From Alkalihalobacillus deserti (GTDB lineage Bacteria; Bacillota; Bacilli; Bacillales; Bacillaceae_D), in contig NZ_JAJAFR010000001.1 in NCBI RefSeq assembly GCF_020734105.1, forward strand, positions 558,001 through 622,000: a DNA stretch of 64,000 nucleotides, written 5' to 3'. Shown one piece after another: positions 33,958 through 42,724 of this stretch. A model generated the notes under the pieces. That model saw only the letters and a program-made list of their open reading frames with translations, did no database searches and had not been told where the DNA came from. Positions within the stretch are counted from its first letter, which is position 1. Every line of letters begins with the position of its first letter. Made by a program: the position numbers and the translations under genes.

Positions 33958-35109
33958 ATGGATTTTAGTTTTTCTGAAGATATTGAATTGCTTAGAAAAG
34001 GTGTTAGGAAATTTATTAGAGAAGAAGTAGAAAGTGCAGCTATGGAAATTGAAGAAACAGATCAAATTCCTGAAAGAATCAAAAAGATGACTAGAGATAT
34101 GGGGCTTTTTGGTTTAAGTATTCCAGAAGAGTACGGTGGACTTGGATTGGATATGGTTGGAAAATGTGCAATTTATGAGGAAATTGGAAAAACACATAAC
34201 GGTTATACAACACTAGTCGGAGCTCATTCAGGGATTGGTAGTGTAGGAATAGTAGAGCTTGGGACAGAAGAACAAAAACAAAAGTACCTACCTAAGATGG
34301 CTACAGGAGAATGGATTGGTGCTTTTGCCTTGACAGAACCAAGTGCGGGATCGAATGCTGCTAATTTGAAAACAAGAACCGAGAGAAAAGGCGATAAATA
34401 TATTATAAATGGGTCAAAACACTATATTACCAATGGTCTTGATGGGCATGTATTTACAGTAATGGCGATGACAGATCCTGAAAAAGGCGCGAAAGGGATT
34501 ACGTCTTTTATTGTTGAGAAAGACTTCCCAGGTTTTAAAGTTGGAGCGGTTGAAGAAAAAATGGGGCTTCGTGGTTCGCATTCTGTGGAATTATTCTTTG
34601 AGGATATGGAAGTTCCGGTAGAAAATGTATTAGGTGAAGAAGGAAAAGGCTATATTAATGCATTGAAAATTCTTGCAAATGGAAGAGCGGGTTTAGCTGC
34701 TCGTAATCTAGGTTCTTGTGAAAGGCTGCTAGAACACTGTCTTGATTATGTATTTGAGAGAGAACAGTTTGGGAAACCAATCTATGAACAGCAAGTCATT
34801 CAACATAAGCTTGCCAATATTTCTATGGAGATAGAAGCCTTGCGCTCCCTTACATACCGTGTAGCGTGGATGACAGATCAAAAACAACGTGTTGTTAAAG
34901 AAGCGGCAATTGCCAAGTTGTATGGTTCAGAAGTTTATAATCGTATTGCAGATATCGCTGTTCAGATTCACGGAGGAATTGGTTATATGAAGGAATATCC
35001 GATCGAGCGCTATTATCGTGATGCTAGAATTACAACGATTTACGAAGGTACATCCGAGATCCAACGTAATATTATTGCCTCTGAATTAGCTAGAGAAGTA
35101 AAACAGTAA
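33958..35109 (+). CDS. Acyl-CoA dehydrogenase (third copy)
   Basis: The protein has 383 residues from ATG 33958 (GGGAGAG at 33941-33947); GTG 33949 would add three residues. [17 protein letters not shown] is the FAD/substrate signature (SNAA instead of the usual SDA), then [12 protein letters not shown], and [13 protein letters not shown] with the catalytic Glu about 367. It is related to the enzyme at 21114. It lies immediately upstream of etfBA, its electron acceptor, in the P3 operon. Confidence 0.9.
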   Translation: MDFSFSEDIELLRKGVRKFIREEVESAAMEIEETDQIPERIKKMTRDMGLFGLSIPEEYGGLGLDMVGKCAIYEEIGKTHNGYTTLVGAHSGIGSVGIVELGTEEQKQKYLPKMATGEWIGAFALTEPSAGSNAANLKTRTERKGDKYIINGSKHYITNGLDGHVFTVMAMTDPEKGAKGITSFIVEKDFPGFKVGAVEEKMGLRGSHSVELFFEDMEVPVENVLGEEGKGYINALKILANGRAGLAARNLGSCERLLEHCLDYVFEREQFGKPIYEQQVIQHKLANISMEIEALRSLTYRVAWMTDQKQRVVKEAAIAKLYGSEVYNRIADIAVQIHGGIGYMKEYPIERYYRDARITTIYEGTSEIQRNIIASELAREVKQ

Positions 35110-35141
35110 AAAACTCTATTAGATGAAAAGGAGAGATGAAA

Positions 35142-35912
35142 ATGAATATTTTTGTCATCATGAAACGAACGTTTGATACAGAAGAGAAAATCACGATCAG
35201 CGAAGGAAGCATTGATGGGAGTGGCGCTGAGTATATTATCAACCCTTACGATGAATATGCGATTGAAGAAGCAATTGTTCTTCGTGACGAGCATGAAGGG
35301 GAAGTTACAGTTGTAACTGTTGGAGAAGAAGAAGCCGAGAAAGAGCTTCGTACGGCATTAGCAATGGGAGCTGATAAAGCAGTTTTATTAGATAGTGAAG
35401 ACATTGATGAACTAGATCAGTTTTCAACAGCTACTCTTCTTGCAACGTATTTAAAAGACCAAGAGATTGATATTATCTTAGCAGGAAATGTAGCGGTCGA
35501 TGGTGGCTCAGGTCAAGTTGGTCCACGAGTCGCTGAATTATTAAATATCCCACAAGTGACAACAATTACAAAATTAACTATTGAAGACCGTAAGGCAACG
35601 ATCGTTAGAGATGTCGAAGGTGATGAAGAAACGGTTGAGGTGGCCCTTCCTGTTTTAATTACTGCTCAGCAAGGGTTAAATGAGCCGCGCTATCCATCTT
35701 TACCGGGAATTATGAAAGCGAAGAAAAAACCTTTAGAAACACTCGATTTAGATGATTTGGACTTGGACGAAGAAGATGTAGAAGCAAAAACAACAACTAT
35801 AGAAATTTACCTTCCGTCCGCAAAACAAGCTGGAAAAGTCCTTGAAGGCGAACCAGAAGCACAAGTACAAGAGCTTGTATCATTACTAAAATCAGAAGCG
35901 AAAGTTATTTAA
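35142..35912 (+). CDS. etfB: Electron transfer flavoprotein, beta subunit
   Basis: The protein has 256 residues from ATG 35142 (AAAAGGAG at 35126-35133; ATG 35136 is too close). The stretch AGNVAVDGGSGQVGPRVAELL at about 115-135 and the TIVRDVEGDEETVEVALP segment are EtfB signatures; the AMP-binding site is in this subunit. With EtfA it takes electrons from the three acyl-CoA dehydrogenases of the region. The acidic stretch DLDDLDLDEEDVE near 210-222 is a variable loop. Confidence 0.93.
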   Translation: MNIFVIMKRTFDTEEKITISEGSIDGSGAEYIINPYDEYAIEEAIVLRDEHEGEVTVVTVGEEEAEKELRTALAMGADKAVLLDSEDIDELDQFSTATLLATYLKDQEIDIILAGNVAVDGGSGQVGPRVAELLNIPQVTTITKLTIEDRKATIVRDVEGDEETVEVALPVLITAQQGLNEPRYPSLPGIMKAKKKPLETLDLDDLDLDEEDVEAKTTTIEIYLPSAKQAGKVLEGEPEAQVQELVSLLKSEAKVI

Positions 35913-35926
35913 TAGGAGGGATTATC

Positions 35927-36904
35927 ATGGCAAAAAAAGTTTTAGTGATCGGTGAAGTACGAGACGGTGAATTACGTAACGTGTCTTATGAAGCAGTTGC
36001 TGCTGCAAAGACCGTATCAAATGGCGGAGAAGTTGTAGGTGTACTTTTAGGTGATAAAGTTAGTGGTTTATCTGAAATGTTTATTCAATATGGAGCCGAT
36101 CGTGTTGTTATTGTAAATCATACAGACTTAAACAGTTACACGACAGATGCGTTTCAACAAGCGGTCTTACAAGTTTTTGACGTAGAAAGTCCAGAAGGTG
36201 TAATACTTGGTCATACTGCTATTGGAAAAGACCTTGCTCCAAGACTTGCCATGAAGCTAAATGCCGGGCTAATTTCGGATGCTGTTTCAGTTGAATTAGA
36301 TGGTGGAGAGGCTGTATTTACTCGTCCTATCTATTCAGGTAAGGCATTTGAAAAGAAAAAAGTGAATGGAGGCATCATCTTTGCAACGATTCGACCAAAT
36401 AATATTGCTGCACTAGACCAAGATTCTTCTCGCAGTGGAGAAGTTTCAGTCATAAAAGTTGAAATTACAAATTTACGCACAATCATTCGTAACATCGTTT
36501 GCAAGGCAACTGGTGGTGTAGATTTGTCAGAGGCAAATGTTATTGTTGCAGGAGGACGTGGAGTTAAAGGCAAAGAAGGTTTTGAACCACTACAAGAACT
36601 CGCTGATCTATTAGGAGGAGCTGTTGGGGCGTCGCGTGGGGCTTGTGATGCTGATTATTGTGACTACGGGCTGCAGATTGGCCAAACAGGGAAAGTCGTA
36701 ACACCTGATCTTTATTTTGCGATAGGTATTTCTGGGGCAATCCAACATTTAGCAGGGATGTCTAATTCAAAAGTCATTGTCGCAATTAATAAAGATCCTG
36801 AGGCTCCCATTTTTGAAGTAGCCGATTATGGAATTGTAGGAGATTTGTTTGAAATTCTCCCGATTTTGACGGAAGAACTAAAAAAGTCGCTTGTTACAAA
36901 CTAA
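35927..36904 (+). CDS. etfA: Electron transfer flavoprotein, alpha subunit
   Basis: The 325-residue protein has an N-terminal ETF domain and a C-terminal FAD domain: [40 protein letters not shown] and [19 protein letters not shown], the FAD-binding pattern of EtfA. ATG 35927 lies 14 bases after etfB with AGGAGGG between. The partner oxidoreductase that passes electrons to quinone is probably the Fe-S protein at 37074. Confidence 0.95.
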   Translation: MAKKVLVIGEVRDGELRNVSYEAVAAAKTVSNGGEVVGVLLGDKVSGLSEMFIQYGADRVVIVNHTDLNSYTTDAFQQAVLQVFDVESPEGVILGHTAIGKDLAPRLAMKLNAGLISDAVSVELDGGEAVFTRPIYSGKAFEKKKVNGGIIFATIRPNNIAALDQDSSRSGEVSVIKVEITNLRTIIRNIVCKATGGVDLSEANVIVAGGRGVKGKEGFEPLQELADLLGGAVGASRGACDADYCDYGLQIGQTGKVVTPDLYFAIGISGAIQHLAGMSNSKVIVAINKDPEAPIFEVADYGIVGDLFEILPILTEELKKSLVTN

Positions 36905-36923
36905 CCATGTATTAAAGTAAACC

Positions 36924-36962
36924 TTGGACAAAAAAGGATTCTCAAACTCCTTTTTTGTCCAA
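36924..36962 (+). terminator. Terminator after etfA
   Basis: TTGGACAAAAAAGGA and TCCTTTTTTGTCCAA form a perfect 15-bp stem with a nine-base loop, followed by TCG and T's. It separates the P3 operon from the Fe-S protein gene. Confidence 0.85.
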
Positions 36963-37073
36963 TCGTTTTATTTCCTGCAAACAGATCACTTTTTCTTAGT
37001 AAAAAGTAAAAAATAGGCACCAATTTTACCTAGTAGTAGTTCATAATCAAAACTTGAACTAGAAAAGAGGTTT

Positions 37074-39179
37074 ATGATGAACACGTTAATATTAATAAAT
37101 ACTCTGTTATTCTTAGCTGTCGCTGCTTATGCAGTTTCTTTATTTGTTAGGCTCGTACTGACGAGGTACCAATACATTAAACTTGGAAAAAAAGCGGATT
37201 TTAACCATACAATGAAAGAGCGTATGAATGCAATCTGGGTCAATGTATTCGGACAAAAGAAAGTGATGAAGGACAAGAAAAGTGGAATCATTCATCTGAT
37301 GTTCTTCTATGGATTTTTACTTGTTCAACTTGGAGCAATTGATTTAATTTGGAAAGGGATAGCGATTGGCTCACACTTGCCACTCGGACCATTGTATTCA
37401 TTTTTTACTTTTTTTCAAGAAATTGTTGTATTGATGATATTGGTCGCTGTTGTCTGGGCCTTTCACCGTCGTTATATTGAAAAACTCGTCCGCTTAAAGC
37501 GTGGGTGGAAATCAGGGCTCGTCCTGGTTTTTATTGGGGGATTAATGACCTCAAAGCTGTTAGCAAAAGGAATGGAAATCATTTGGTTAGACAAATCCTT
37601 AAGTGGGTTTGAACCGATTGCGTCGGGGATTGCCGCTGGATTTAGCTTTGTTTCTCCTGCTGTAGCAAGCGGACTATTCTTTCTGTTTTGGTGGTTACAT
37701 TTATTATTTTTGCTAACATTTCTCGTTTATGTACCACAATCTAAACACGCCCACTTAATTGCTGGCCCAGTAAACGTCTTTTTAGGACGGACACATAAAG
37801 TTGGTCAATTGTCTTCAATTAATTTTGAAGATGAAAGTCAAGAAGTGTTTGGTGTGAATAAAATTGAAGACTTTAACCAGAAGCAATTGGTTGATTTATA
37901 TGCTTGTGTCGAGTGTGGACGCTGTACGAATATGTGTCCGGCAACAGGATCAGGAAAGATGCTGTCACCTATGGACTTAATTGTCAAAATGCGTGATCAC
38001 CTCACTGAAAAAGGGGCTGCGGTCACTTCAAAATCAGCATGGCTTCCGGAGTTTGCGTTCTCAAACACGAAAGCGAATCAACTGGCGATGCGCGGAGCTG
38101 CGGGACAGGAAGCCGCAGCTGGATATGATGTAAGCTTAATAGGAGATGTTATTACAGAAGAGGAAATTTGGGCGTGTACGACTTGTCGTAACTGTGAAGA
38201 CCAATGTCCTGTTATGAATGAACACGTTGATAAAATCATTGATATGCGCCGTTATCTTGTTTTAACAGAAGGGAAAATGGATTCGGACGCACAACGAGCG
38301 ATGACGAACATTGAGCGTCAAGGAAATCCATGGGGAATTAGCCGTAAAGAGCGTGAAAATTGGCGTGAAGGTCGTGATGATATTCACGTACCTACTGTTA
38401 AAGAAATGGAGAAGGTTGGAGAAGAATTTGAATTCCTTTTCTTTGCCGGATCGATGGGTTCGTATGATAAGCGAAGTCAAAAAATTGCTCAATCATTTGC
38501 GAAAGTAATGAACGAAGCTGGTGTTACTTTTGCAATTATTGGTAATAAAGAAAAGAATTCGGGCGATACACCGAGACGACTTGGAAATGAGTTTTTATTC
38601 CAAGAGCTTGCAGCAGCGAATATTGAACTCTTCCAAAAACACAACATAAAAAAAATTGTCACGATTGATCCGCATGCTTATAATACGTTTAAAAATGAAT
38701 ACCCTGAATTTGGCCTTGAAGGAGTAAAAGTCTATCACCATACCGAACTCTTAGCAAAGCTCATTAATGAGGGGCGTATTCAACCAAAGTATGAAGTGAA
38801 AGAGAAAATTGTTTACCACGATTCTTGTTATCTTGGCAGGTACAACGAAGTATATGAACCACCACGTGAAATTTTACGAGCCATTCCTGGCGTTGAAATT
38901 GTGGAAATGAAACGAAGTCGCGAGGACGGCATGTGCTGTGGTGCCGGTGGCGGAATGATGTGGATGGAAGAAGATGCTGGTCAGCGCATTAACGTAGCTC
39001 GGACAGAGCAAGCGCTTGAAGTACAGCCATCTGTAATTGGAAGCGGTTGTCCGTATTGCTTAACGATGCTAAGTGATGGAGCCAAAGCGAAAGAAGTCGA
39101 AGAAGAGGTTCAAACACTGGATTTAGTTGAAATTTTAGAACAATCGTTGATTCAAAAACAAGAAGTTGAATTAGCGTAA
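37074..39179 (+). CDS. fadF: Membrane Fe-S oxidoreductase (FadF-type ETF:quinone oxidoreductase candidate)
   Basis: The 701-residue protein has about five N-terminal membrane helices (about 1-235, NarI/cytochrome-b-like region). Two 4Fe-4S motifs follow: CVECGRCTNMCPATG near 279 and CTTCRNCEDQCPV near 365. Two cysteine-rich CCG domains come last, with HDSCYLGRYNEVYE and CCGAGGGMMWMEE plus GSGCPYC. This is the HdrD/GlpC-like architecture of Bacillus FadF, placed next to ETF genes and thought to pass electrons from reduced ETF to menaquinone. ATG 37074 or 37077, with AAAAGAGG just before. It has its own transcript start after the etfA terminator. Confidence 0.87.
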   Translation: MMNTLILINTLLFLAVAAYAVSLFVRLVLTRYQYIKLGKKADFNHTMKERMNAIWVNVFGQKKVMKDKKSGIIHLMFFYGFLLVQLGAIDLIWKGIAIGSHLPLGPLYSFFTFFQEIVVLMILVAVVWAFHRRYIEKLVRLKRGWKSGLVLVFIGGLMTSKLLAKGMEIIWLDKSLSGFEPIASGIAAGFSFVSPAVASGLFFLFWWLHLLFLLTFLVYVPQSKHAHLIAGPVNVFLGRTHKVGQLSSINFEDESQEVFGVNKIEDFNQKQLVDLYACVECGRCTNMCPATGSGKMLSPMDLIVKMRDHLTEKGAAVTSKSAWLPEFAFSNTKANQLAMRGAAGQEAAAGYDVSLIGDVITEEEIWACTTCRNCEDQCPVMNEHVDKIIDMRRYLVLTEGKMDSDAQRAMTNIERQGNPWGISRKERENWREGRDDIHVPTVKEMEKVGEEFEFLFFAGSMGSYDKRSQKIAQSFAKVMNEAGVTFAIIGNKEKNSGDTPRRLGNEFLFQELAAANIELFQKHNIKKIVTIDPHAYNTFKNEYPEFGLEGVKVYHHTELLAKLINEGRIQPKYEVKEKIVYHDSCYLGRYNEVYEPPREILRAIPGVEIVEMKRSREDGMCCGAGGGMMWMEEDAGQRINVARTEQALEVQPSVIGSGCPYCLTMLSDGAKAKEVEEEVQTLDLVEILEQSLIQKQEVELA

Positions 39180-39236
39180 AGGTAGATCAGGAAGCTGTAA
39201 GTTAATGTAAGTTATCTCAACGATAATGCAACTTGT

Positions 39237-39272
39237 AATAGGGCAACATCGCATTTTGTTGCCCTATTTATG
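39237..39272 (+). terminator. Terminator after the Fe-S protein gene
   Basis: AATAGGGCAAC and GTTGCCCTATT form an 11-bp stem followed by TATGG; 58 bases after the stop. Confidence 0.7.
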
Positions 39273-39430
39273 GGCTTTCAATTATTTATTAAGTTTAAGG
39301 ATTATAAAGTCTGTGATAACAGTTTAATCACAAACTTAATCAATGTCAGTCTTTATTCTTCAAAACTCGTATTCTCATAAGATCAGACTCGAGGTAAGGG
39401 TAGAAATTCAAATACTTTGGAGGTGGCTTT

Positions 39431-40645
39431 ATGTATGATTTCGCAATCGTGGGTGGAGGAATAGTAGGCCTTTCTACAGGTCTAGCATTATATGAACGCT
39501 ATCCTAATGCAAAAATTATCATTTTAGACAAAGAGAATCAAGTCGCAAAGCATCAAACGGGTCATAACAGCGGTGTCATTCATTCAGGAATTTATTATAA
39601 GCCAGGTAGCTTTAAAGCACGATTCGCTCGTAAAGGGAGTCAGTCGATGACCGAATTTTGTAAGAAGTATGACATTGAACATGACATATGTGGAAAAGTT
39701 ATTGTTGCAACAAAGGAAGCAGAACTTCCTATGCTGGATCATTTATATAAAAGAGGTCTTGAAAATGAATTGAAGATTAGAAAAATAACTTCAGAAGAAT
39801 TAAAGGAAAAAGAGCCTTTTGTAAATGGAATAGCGGGCATTCTTGTACCAATGGCTGGTATTGTTAATTATAAGCAAGTTAGTGAAAGAATAGCTGAAAT
39901 GATCCAAGTGAAAGGTGGAGAAATTCAATTAGGAGCTGAGGTGAAAAAAATCACTGAAACCGCAGATGAAGTCGTCATCGAAACGAGCAATCAAACGATT
40001 CATGCACATCTGATGATTAACTGTGCAGGTCTTCAAAGTGATCGGATCGCACAGCTGGCAGGTTATAAAACGGATATGAAGATTGTTCCATTTCGAGGTG
40101 AGTATTATAAATTAAAGCCTGAAAAAAGATATCTAGTTAAAGATCTTATTTACCCTGTTCCTAATCCAAACTTTCCTTTTTTGGGTGTTCATTTTACACG
40201 AATGGTTGATGGAGAGGTGGATGCAGGACCTAATGCTGTATTAAGCTTTAAACGCGAAGGATATCGTAAAGTAGACTTTAATTTAAAAGATTTCTCAGAA
40301 GTAATGAGTTACGGAGGATTTTGGAAACTTGCGAGTAAGTATATGAAGGAAGGCATTGGAGAAATGGTCCGCTCAGTTAGTAAAAAGAGATTTGTTGCTA
40401 GTTTACAAGAGTTAATTCCGGAAGTGAAAGAAGAAGATTTAGTTATTGGGCCGTCTGGAGTAAGAGCGCAAGCATTGAGGTCTGATGGAAGTTTAGTTGA
40501 TGATTTCGAAATTATTATCGGAAAAAAAAGTGTACATGTTTGTAATGCCCCCTCGCCTGCTGCAACAGCGTCTATTGAAATTGGCAAAGCAGTGGTAGAA
40601 CGAATTCCAGTACAACAGCATTTGAGATCAGTCATTATTTCTTAA
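39431..40645 (+). CDS. lhgO: L-2-hydroxyglutarate oxidase/dehydrogenase
   Basis: The 404-residue FAD protein of the DAO family has VGGGIVGLSTGLAL (GxGxxG at 8-13), KHQTGHNSGVIHSGIYYKPGS at about 45-65, and VPFRGEYYKL near 215, all diagnostic for LhgO (YgaF). It oxidises L-2-hydroxyglutarate to 2-oxoglutarate and in Escherichia coli passes electrons to the quinone pool. ATG 39431 follows GGAGGTGGC. The gene for the enzyme that makes its substrate, a CsiD/GlaH-type glutarate hydroxylase, lies 740 bases downstream, with a DUF3870 gene between. Confidence 0.92.
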   Translation: MYDFAIVGGGIVGLSTGLALYERYPNAKIIILDKENQVAKHQTGHNSGVIHSGIYYKPGSFKARFARKGSQSMTEFCKKYDIEHDICGKVIVATKEAELPMLDHLYKRGLENELKIRKITSEELKEKEPFVNGIAGILVPMAGIVNYKQVSERIAEMIQVKGGEIQLGAEVKKITETADEVVIETSNQTIHAHLMINCAGLQSDRIAQLAGYKTDMKIVPFRGEYYKLKPEKRYLVKDLIYPVPNPNFPFLGVHFTRMVDGEVDAGPNAVLSFKREGYRKVDFNLKDFSEVMSYGGFWKLASKYMKEGIGEMVRSVSKKRFVASLQELIPEVKEEDLVIGPSGVRAQALRSDGSLVDDFEIIIGKKSVHVCNAPSPAATASIEIGKAVVERIPVQQHLRSVIIS

Positions 40646-40677
40646 ATAATCGTTAGTTGAGAGAGGTAGGAATAGGA

Positions 40678-41004
40678 ATGGTGAATCCTAATACGCTGCT
40701 TATTGCGGGACATGCACGACTGCCTCAAGGGATGGCAGCAAAAAGTGTATTTGATACACTAACAATTACAGCGGAAGTAGATAGAAAGTATGGAGTTATT
40801 GTTGAGGCTTCTTGTACATTAGCTACGGATCAGGCGCGAGCGTTTATCGGTCATATTCTTAAAGGAATCAGTCTTAATGAAGACATGGAATATGCTACGA
40901 AATTAATTACTGATAATTACAGAGGAAAAGCCACTAATGCTTTAATTGCTGCATTTAAAGATTTACATGTGCATTTTCAGCAATATAGAAATGAGGTTTA
41001 TTAA
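40678..41004 (+). CDS. DUF3870-family protein
   Basis: The protein has 108 residues from ATG 40678; TTG 40657 has no ribosome binding site. The sequence has the DUF3870 pattern: an N-terminal LLIAGHARLPQG, VDRKYGVIVEASCTLATDQARAFIGHILKG in the middle and YRGKATNALIAAFKDLHVHFQQY at the end. No catalytic function is established for this family. Its 32-base spacing from lhgO suggests cotranscription and a role around 2-hydroxyglutarate or glutarate use. Confidence 0.7.
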   Translation: MVNPNTLLIAGHARLPQGMAAKSVFDTLTITAEVDRKYGVIVEASCTLATDQARAFIGHILKGISLNEDMEYATKLITDNYRGKATNALIAAFKDLHVHFQQYRNEVY

Positions 41005-41034
41005 TACTAAAATCCCTTTGTATGGGGCAGAAAT

Positions 41035-41078
41035 TAACACACCAAGGAATTTGAAATCTTCAAATAATGTGTTGATTT
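41035..41078 (+). terminator. Weak hairpin after the DUF3870 gene
   Basis: TAACACA pairs with TGTGTTGA across about 24 bases, followed by TTTTTT. Low certainty; the strong hairpin at 41263 is the better terminator. Confidence 0.35.
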
Positions 41079-41262
41079 TTTCGGGCCAGTAAGATATGAT
41101 TATAAGTAGGAATTAACCAAATATATTCACCTTAGGAAGATGACCTCTTTCGAATTCGTGAGTAATTTCATGAAAAGTATTGTTAAAGAACGAATAAAAT
41201 ATATGTGCATAACTGTAATATTTACTATGACTCTAACAACCTTAGAGCAGTAAAGTAATAGA

Positions 41263-41330
41263 AGCCAGTTATATTATAAGGAGTACCCTTTTTAAGGGTG
41301 CGCTATAATATAACTGGCTTTTTATGTTTT
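41263..41330 (+). terminator. Long hairpin between DUF3870 and glaH genes
   Basis: AGCCAGTTATATTATA pairs perfectly with TATAATATAACTGGCT (41304-41319), with an inner ACCCTT/AAGGGT stem, then TTTTTA. It lies 57 bases before the hydroxylase start. It is a strong terminator, or an attenuator if the upstream genes read through. Confidence 0.75.
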
Positions 41331-41386
41331 ATTCCCCTTAACAATATTTATTGTTCCTAAAAAGAAAACATTAGGAGGAATTTGAA

Positions 41387-42322
41387 ATGAGTATGATAGT
41401 AGAAAAAACAAGTAGGTTTGTACAAATAACAGAAAGCTATGAGGTGAAACAGCACCCGCAAAGCAATCGCCTATATCATATTGAGATTAAGCAAGGGATT
41501 GTCCAACAATTCTTAAAGTTAAATAAAGATGTATCTACACAAGCGCTTGAATATGTACCTTATATGCGTCACATTGTTGCTGGCCAACTGCAGCAATTAC
41601 TTGGTACATCTTTTACATCGTTAGTTCGCAATATCCTTAATGATCGAGAATCTGGCGGATTTACAATTGGGGTTCAAGGTGAAACGAAGGATAAAGAGAA
41701 TTATGTGTTGTTTTCAACTGCCTTAACTCACCTTATTGGAACACCTAATTTTGATGCAATGTCGGGTAAATATTATGCTAGGTTTACGGTGAAAGATACA
41801 GATAATAGTGATTCTTATTTACGACAAGCCTATCGGTTATTTACGATGCACACAGATGGGACATTTGTGGAAGAACGTACAGATTGGTTGCTAATGATGA
41901 AGATGCATGAAGAAAATGCACGAGGTGGTGAATCGCGTTTACTGCATCTAGATGACTGGGCGGAACTTGATAAGTTTTATAAACATCCATTGGGTTCTTA
42001 TGAATTTACGTATAAAGCACCAGCGAGTAAGAATGTTCAGGAAGATGTTACAAGAGCTCCATTCTTTAATTATAATAATAAACCATGTATCTGTTTTATT
42101 GATCAATTTGTTTACCCAAATAGTATTGAGCAGGCAAAATATTTACATGATCTATCAGAGTCATTAGAAAGTGATAACAATGTAATTGAGCTTAAATTAC
42201 CTGTTGGTGATTTAGTGATGCTTAACAACTTATTCTGGTTACACGGACGCGCGGCTTTTGAAAAGGATCCAAACTTAGATCGTGAATTACTACGTCAGCG
42301 AGGAAGTTTTACGCGTTATTAA
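41387..42322 (+). CDS. glaH: Glutarate 2-hydroxylase, Fe(II)/2-oxoglutarate dioxygenase (CsiD/GlaH)
   Basis: The 311-residue CsiD-family protein has the facial triad His155-x-Asp157 in FTMHTDGTF and His286 in NNLFWLHGRAAF, with Arg303/Arg305 nearby as candidate 2-oxoglutarate ligand. Full length and close to E. coli CsiD in layout. It hydroxylates glutarate to L-2-hydroxyglutarate, consuming 2-oxoglutarate and oxygen; LhgO then regenerates 2-oxoglutarate. ATG 41387 follows TAGGAGGAA. No GlaR-type GntR/FCD regulator and no gabDT genes are adjacent, unlike in enterobacteria. Confidence 0.9.
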   Translation: MSMIVEKTSRFVQITESYEVKQHPQSNRLYHIEIKQGIVQQFLKLNKDVSTQALEYVPYMRHIVAGQLQQLLGTSFTSLVRNILNDRESGGFTIGVQGETKDKENYVLFSTALTHLIGTPNFDAMSGKYYARFTVKDTDNSDSYLRQAYRLFTMHTDGTFVEERTDWLLMMKMHEENARGGESRLLHLDDWAELDKFYKHPLGSYEFTYKAPASKNVQEDVTRAPFFNYNNKPCICFIDQFVYPNSIEQAKYLHDLSESLESDNNVIELKLPVGDLVMLNNLFWLHGRAAFEKDPNLDRELLRQRGSFTRY

Positions 42323-42337
42323 TCTAAAGGACAAAGC

Positions 42338-42380
42338 CAAAGTGTACTCTAGAGAGTTTTCTCTGCAGTACGCTTTTTTG
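42338..42380 (+). terminator. Terminator after glaH
   Basis: AGTGTACT and AGTACGCT with an inner AGAGA/TCTCT stem, then TTTTTT. The rest of 42381-42710 holds no gene that I can support. Confidence 0.6.
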
Positions 42381-42724
42381 TTTGAGATTCTTAGAGGTGA
42401 TTATATATTATTGATTGATAACATGTATATTTTGTGCTGATAGCACCTGAAGAACTTGGTAGAGTAGAAAAAGGAAATTTTTCACAGTTATATAAGAGTC
42501 TTCGCTAATATATTCAATAATTCGCATAAAGCAAAAGACAACTGCAGTTTGAGCTCTAAATAAAAGCTTCAGCTAACTTAGGATCATAGAGGAAGCTTCA
42601 TCTTAACTCGCATCAAAGTAACTCACCCTGAATGATAACCCCAAGTATAATATTCCAGCTCTATCACAAGATAAGAACACATGAATTTTTTAACAAAAGT
42701 CGGATTCAAGATAGGTGATTGAAG

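Noticed and set aside
37012-37030. Possible -24/-12 promoter before the Fe-S protein (AGGCACCAATTTTACC).
   Set aside because: The -12 GC is replaced by AC and the -24 TGG by AGG; not acceptable next to three clean sites.
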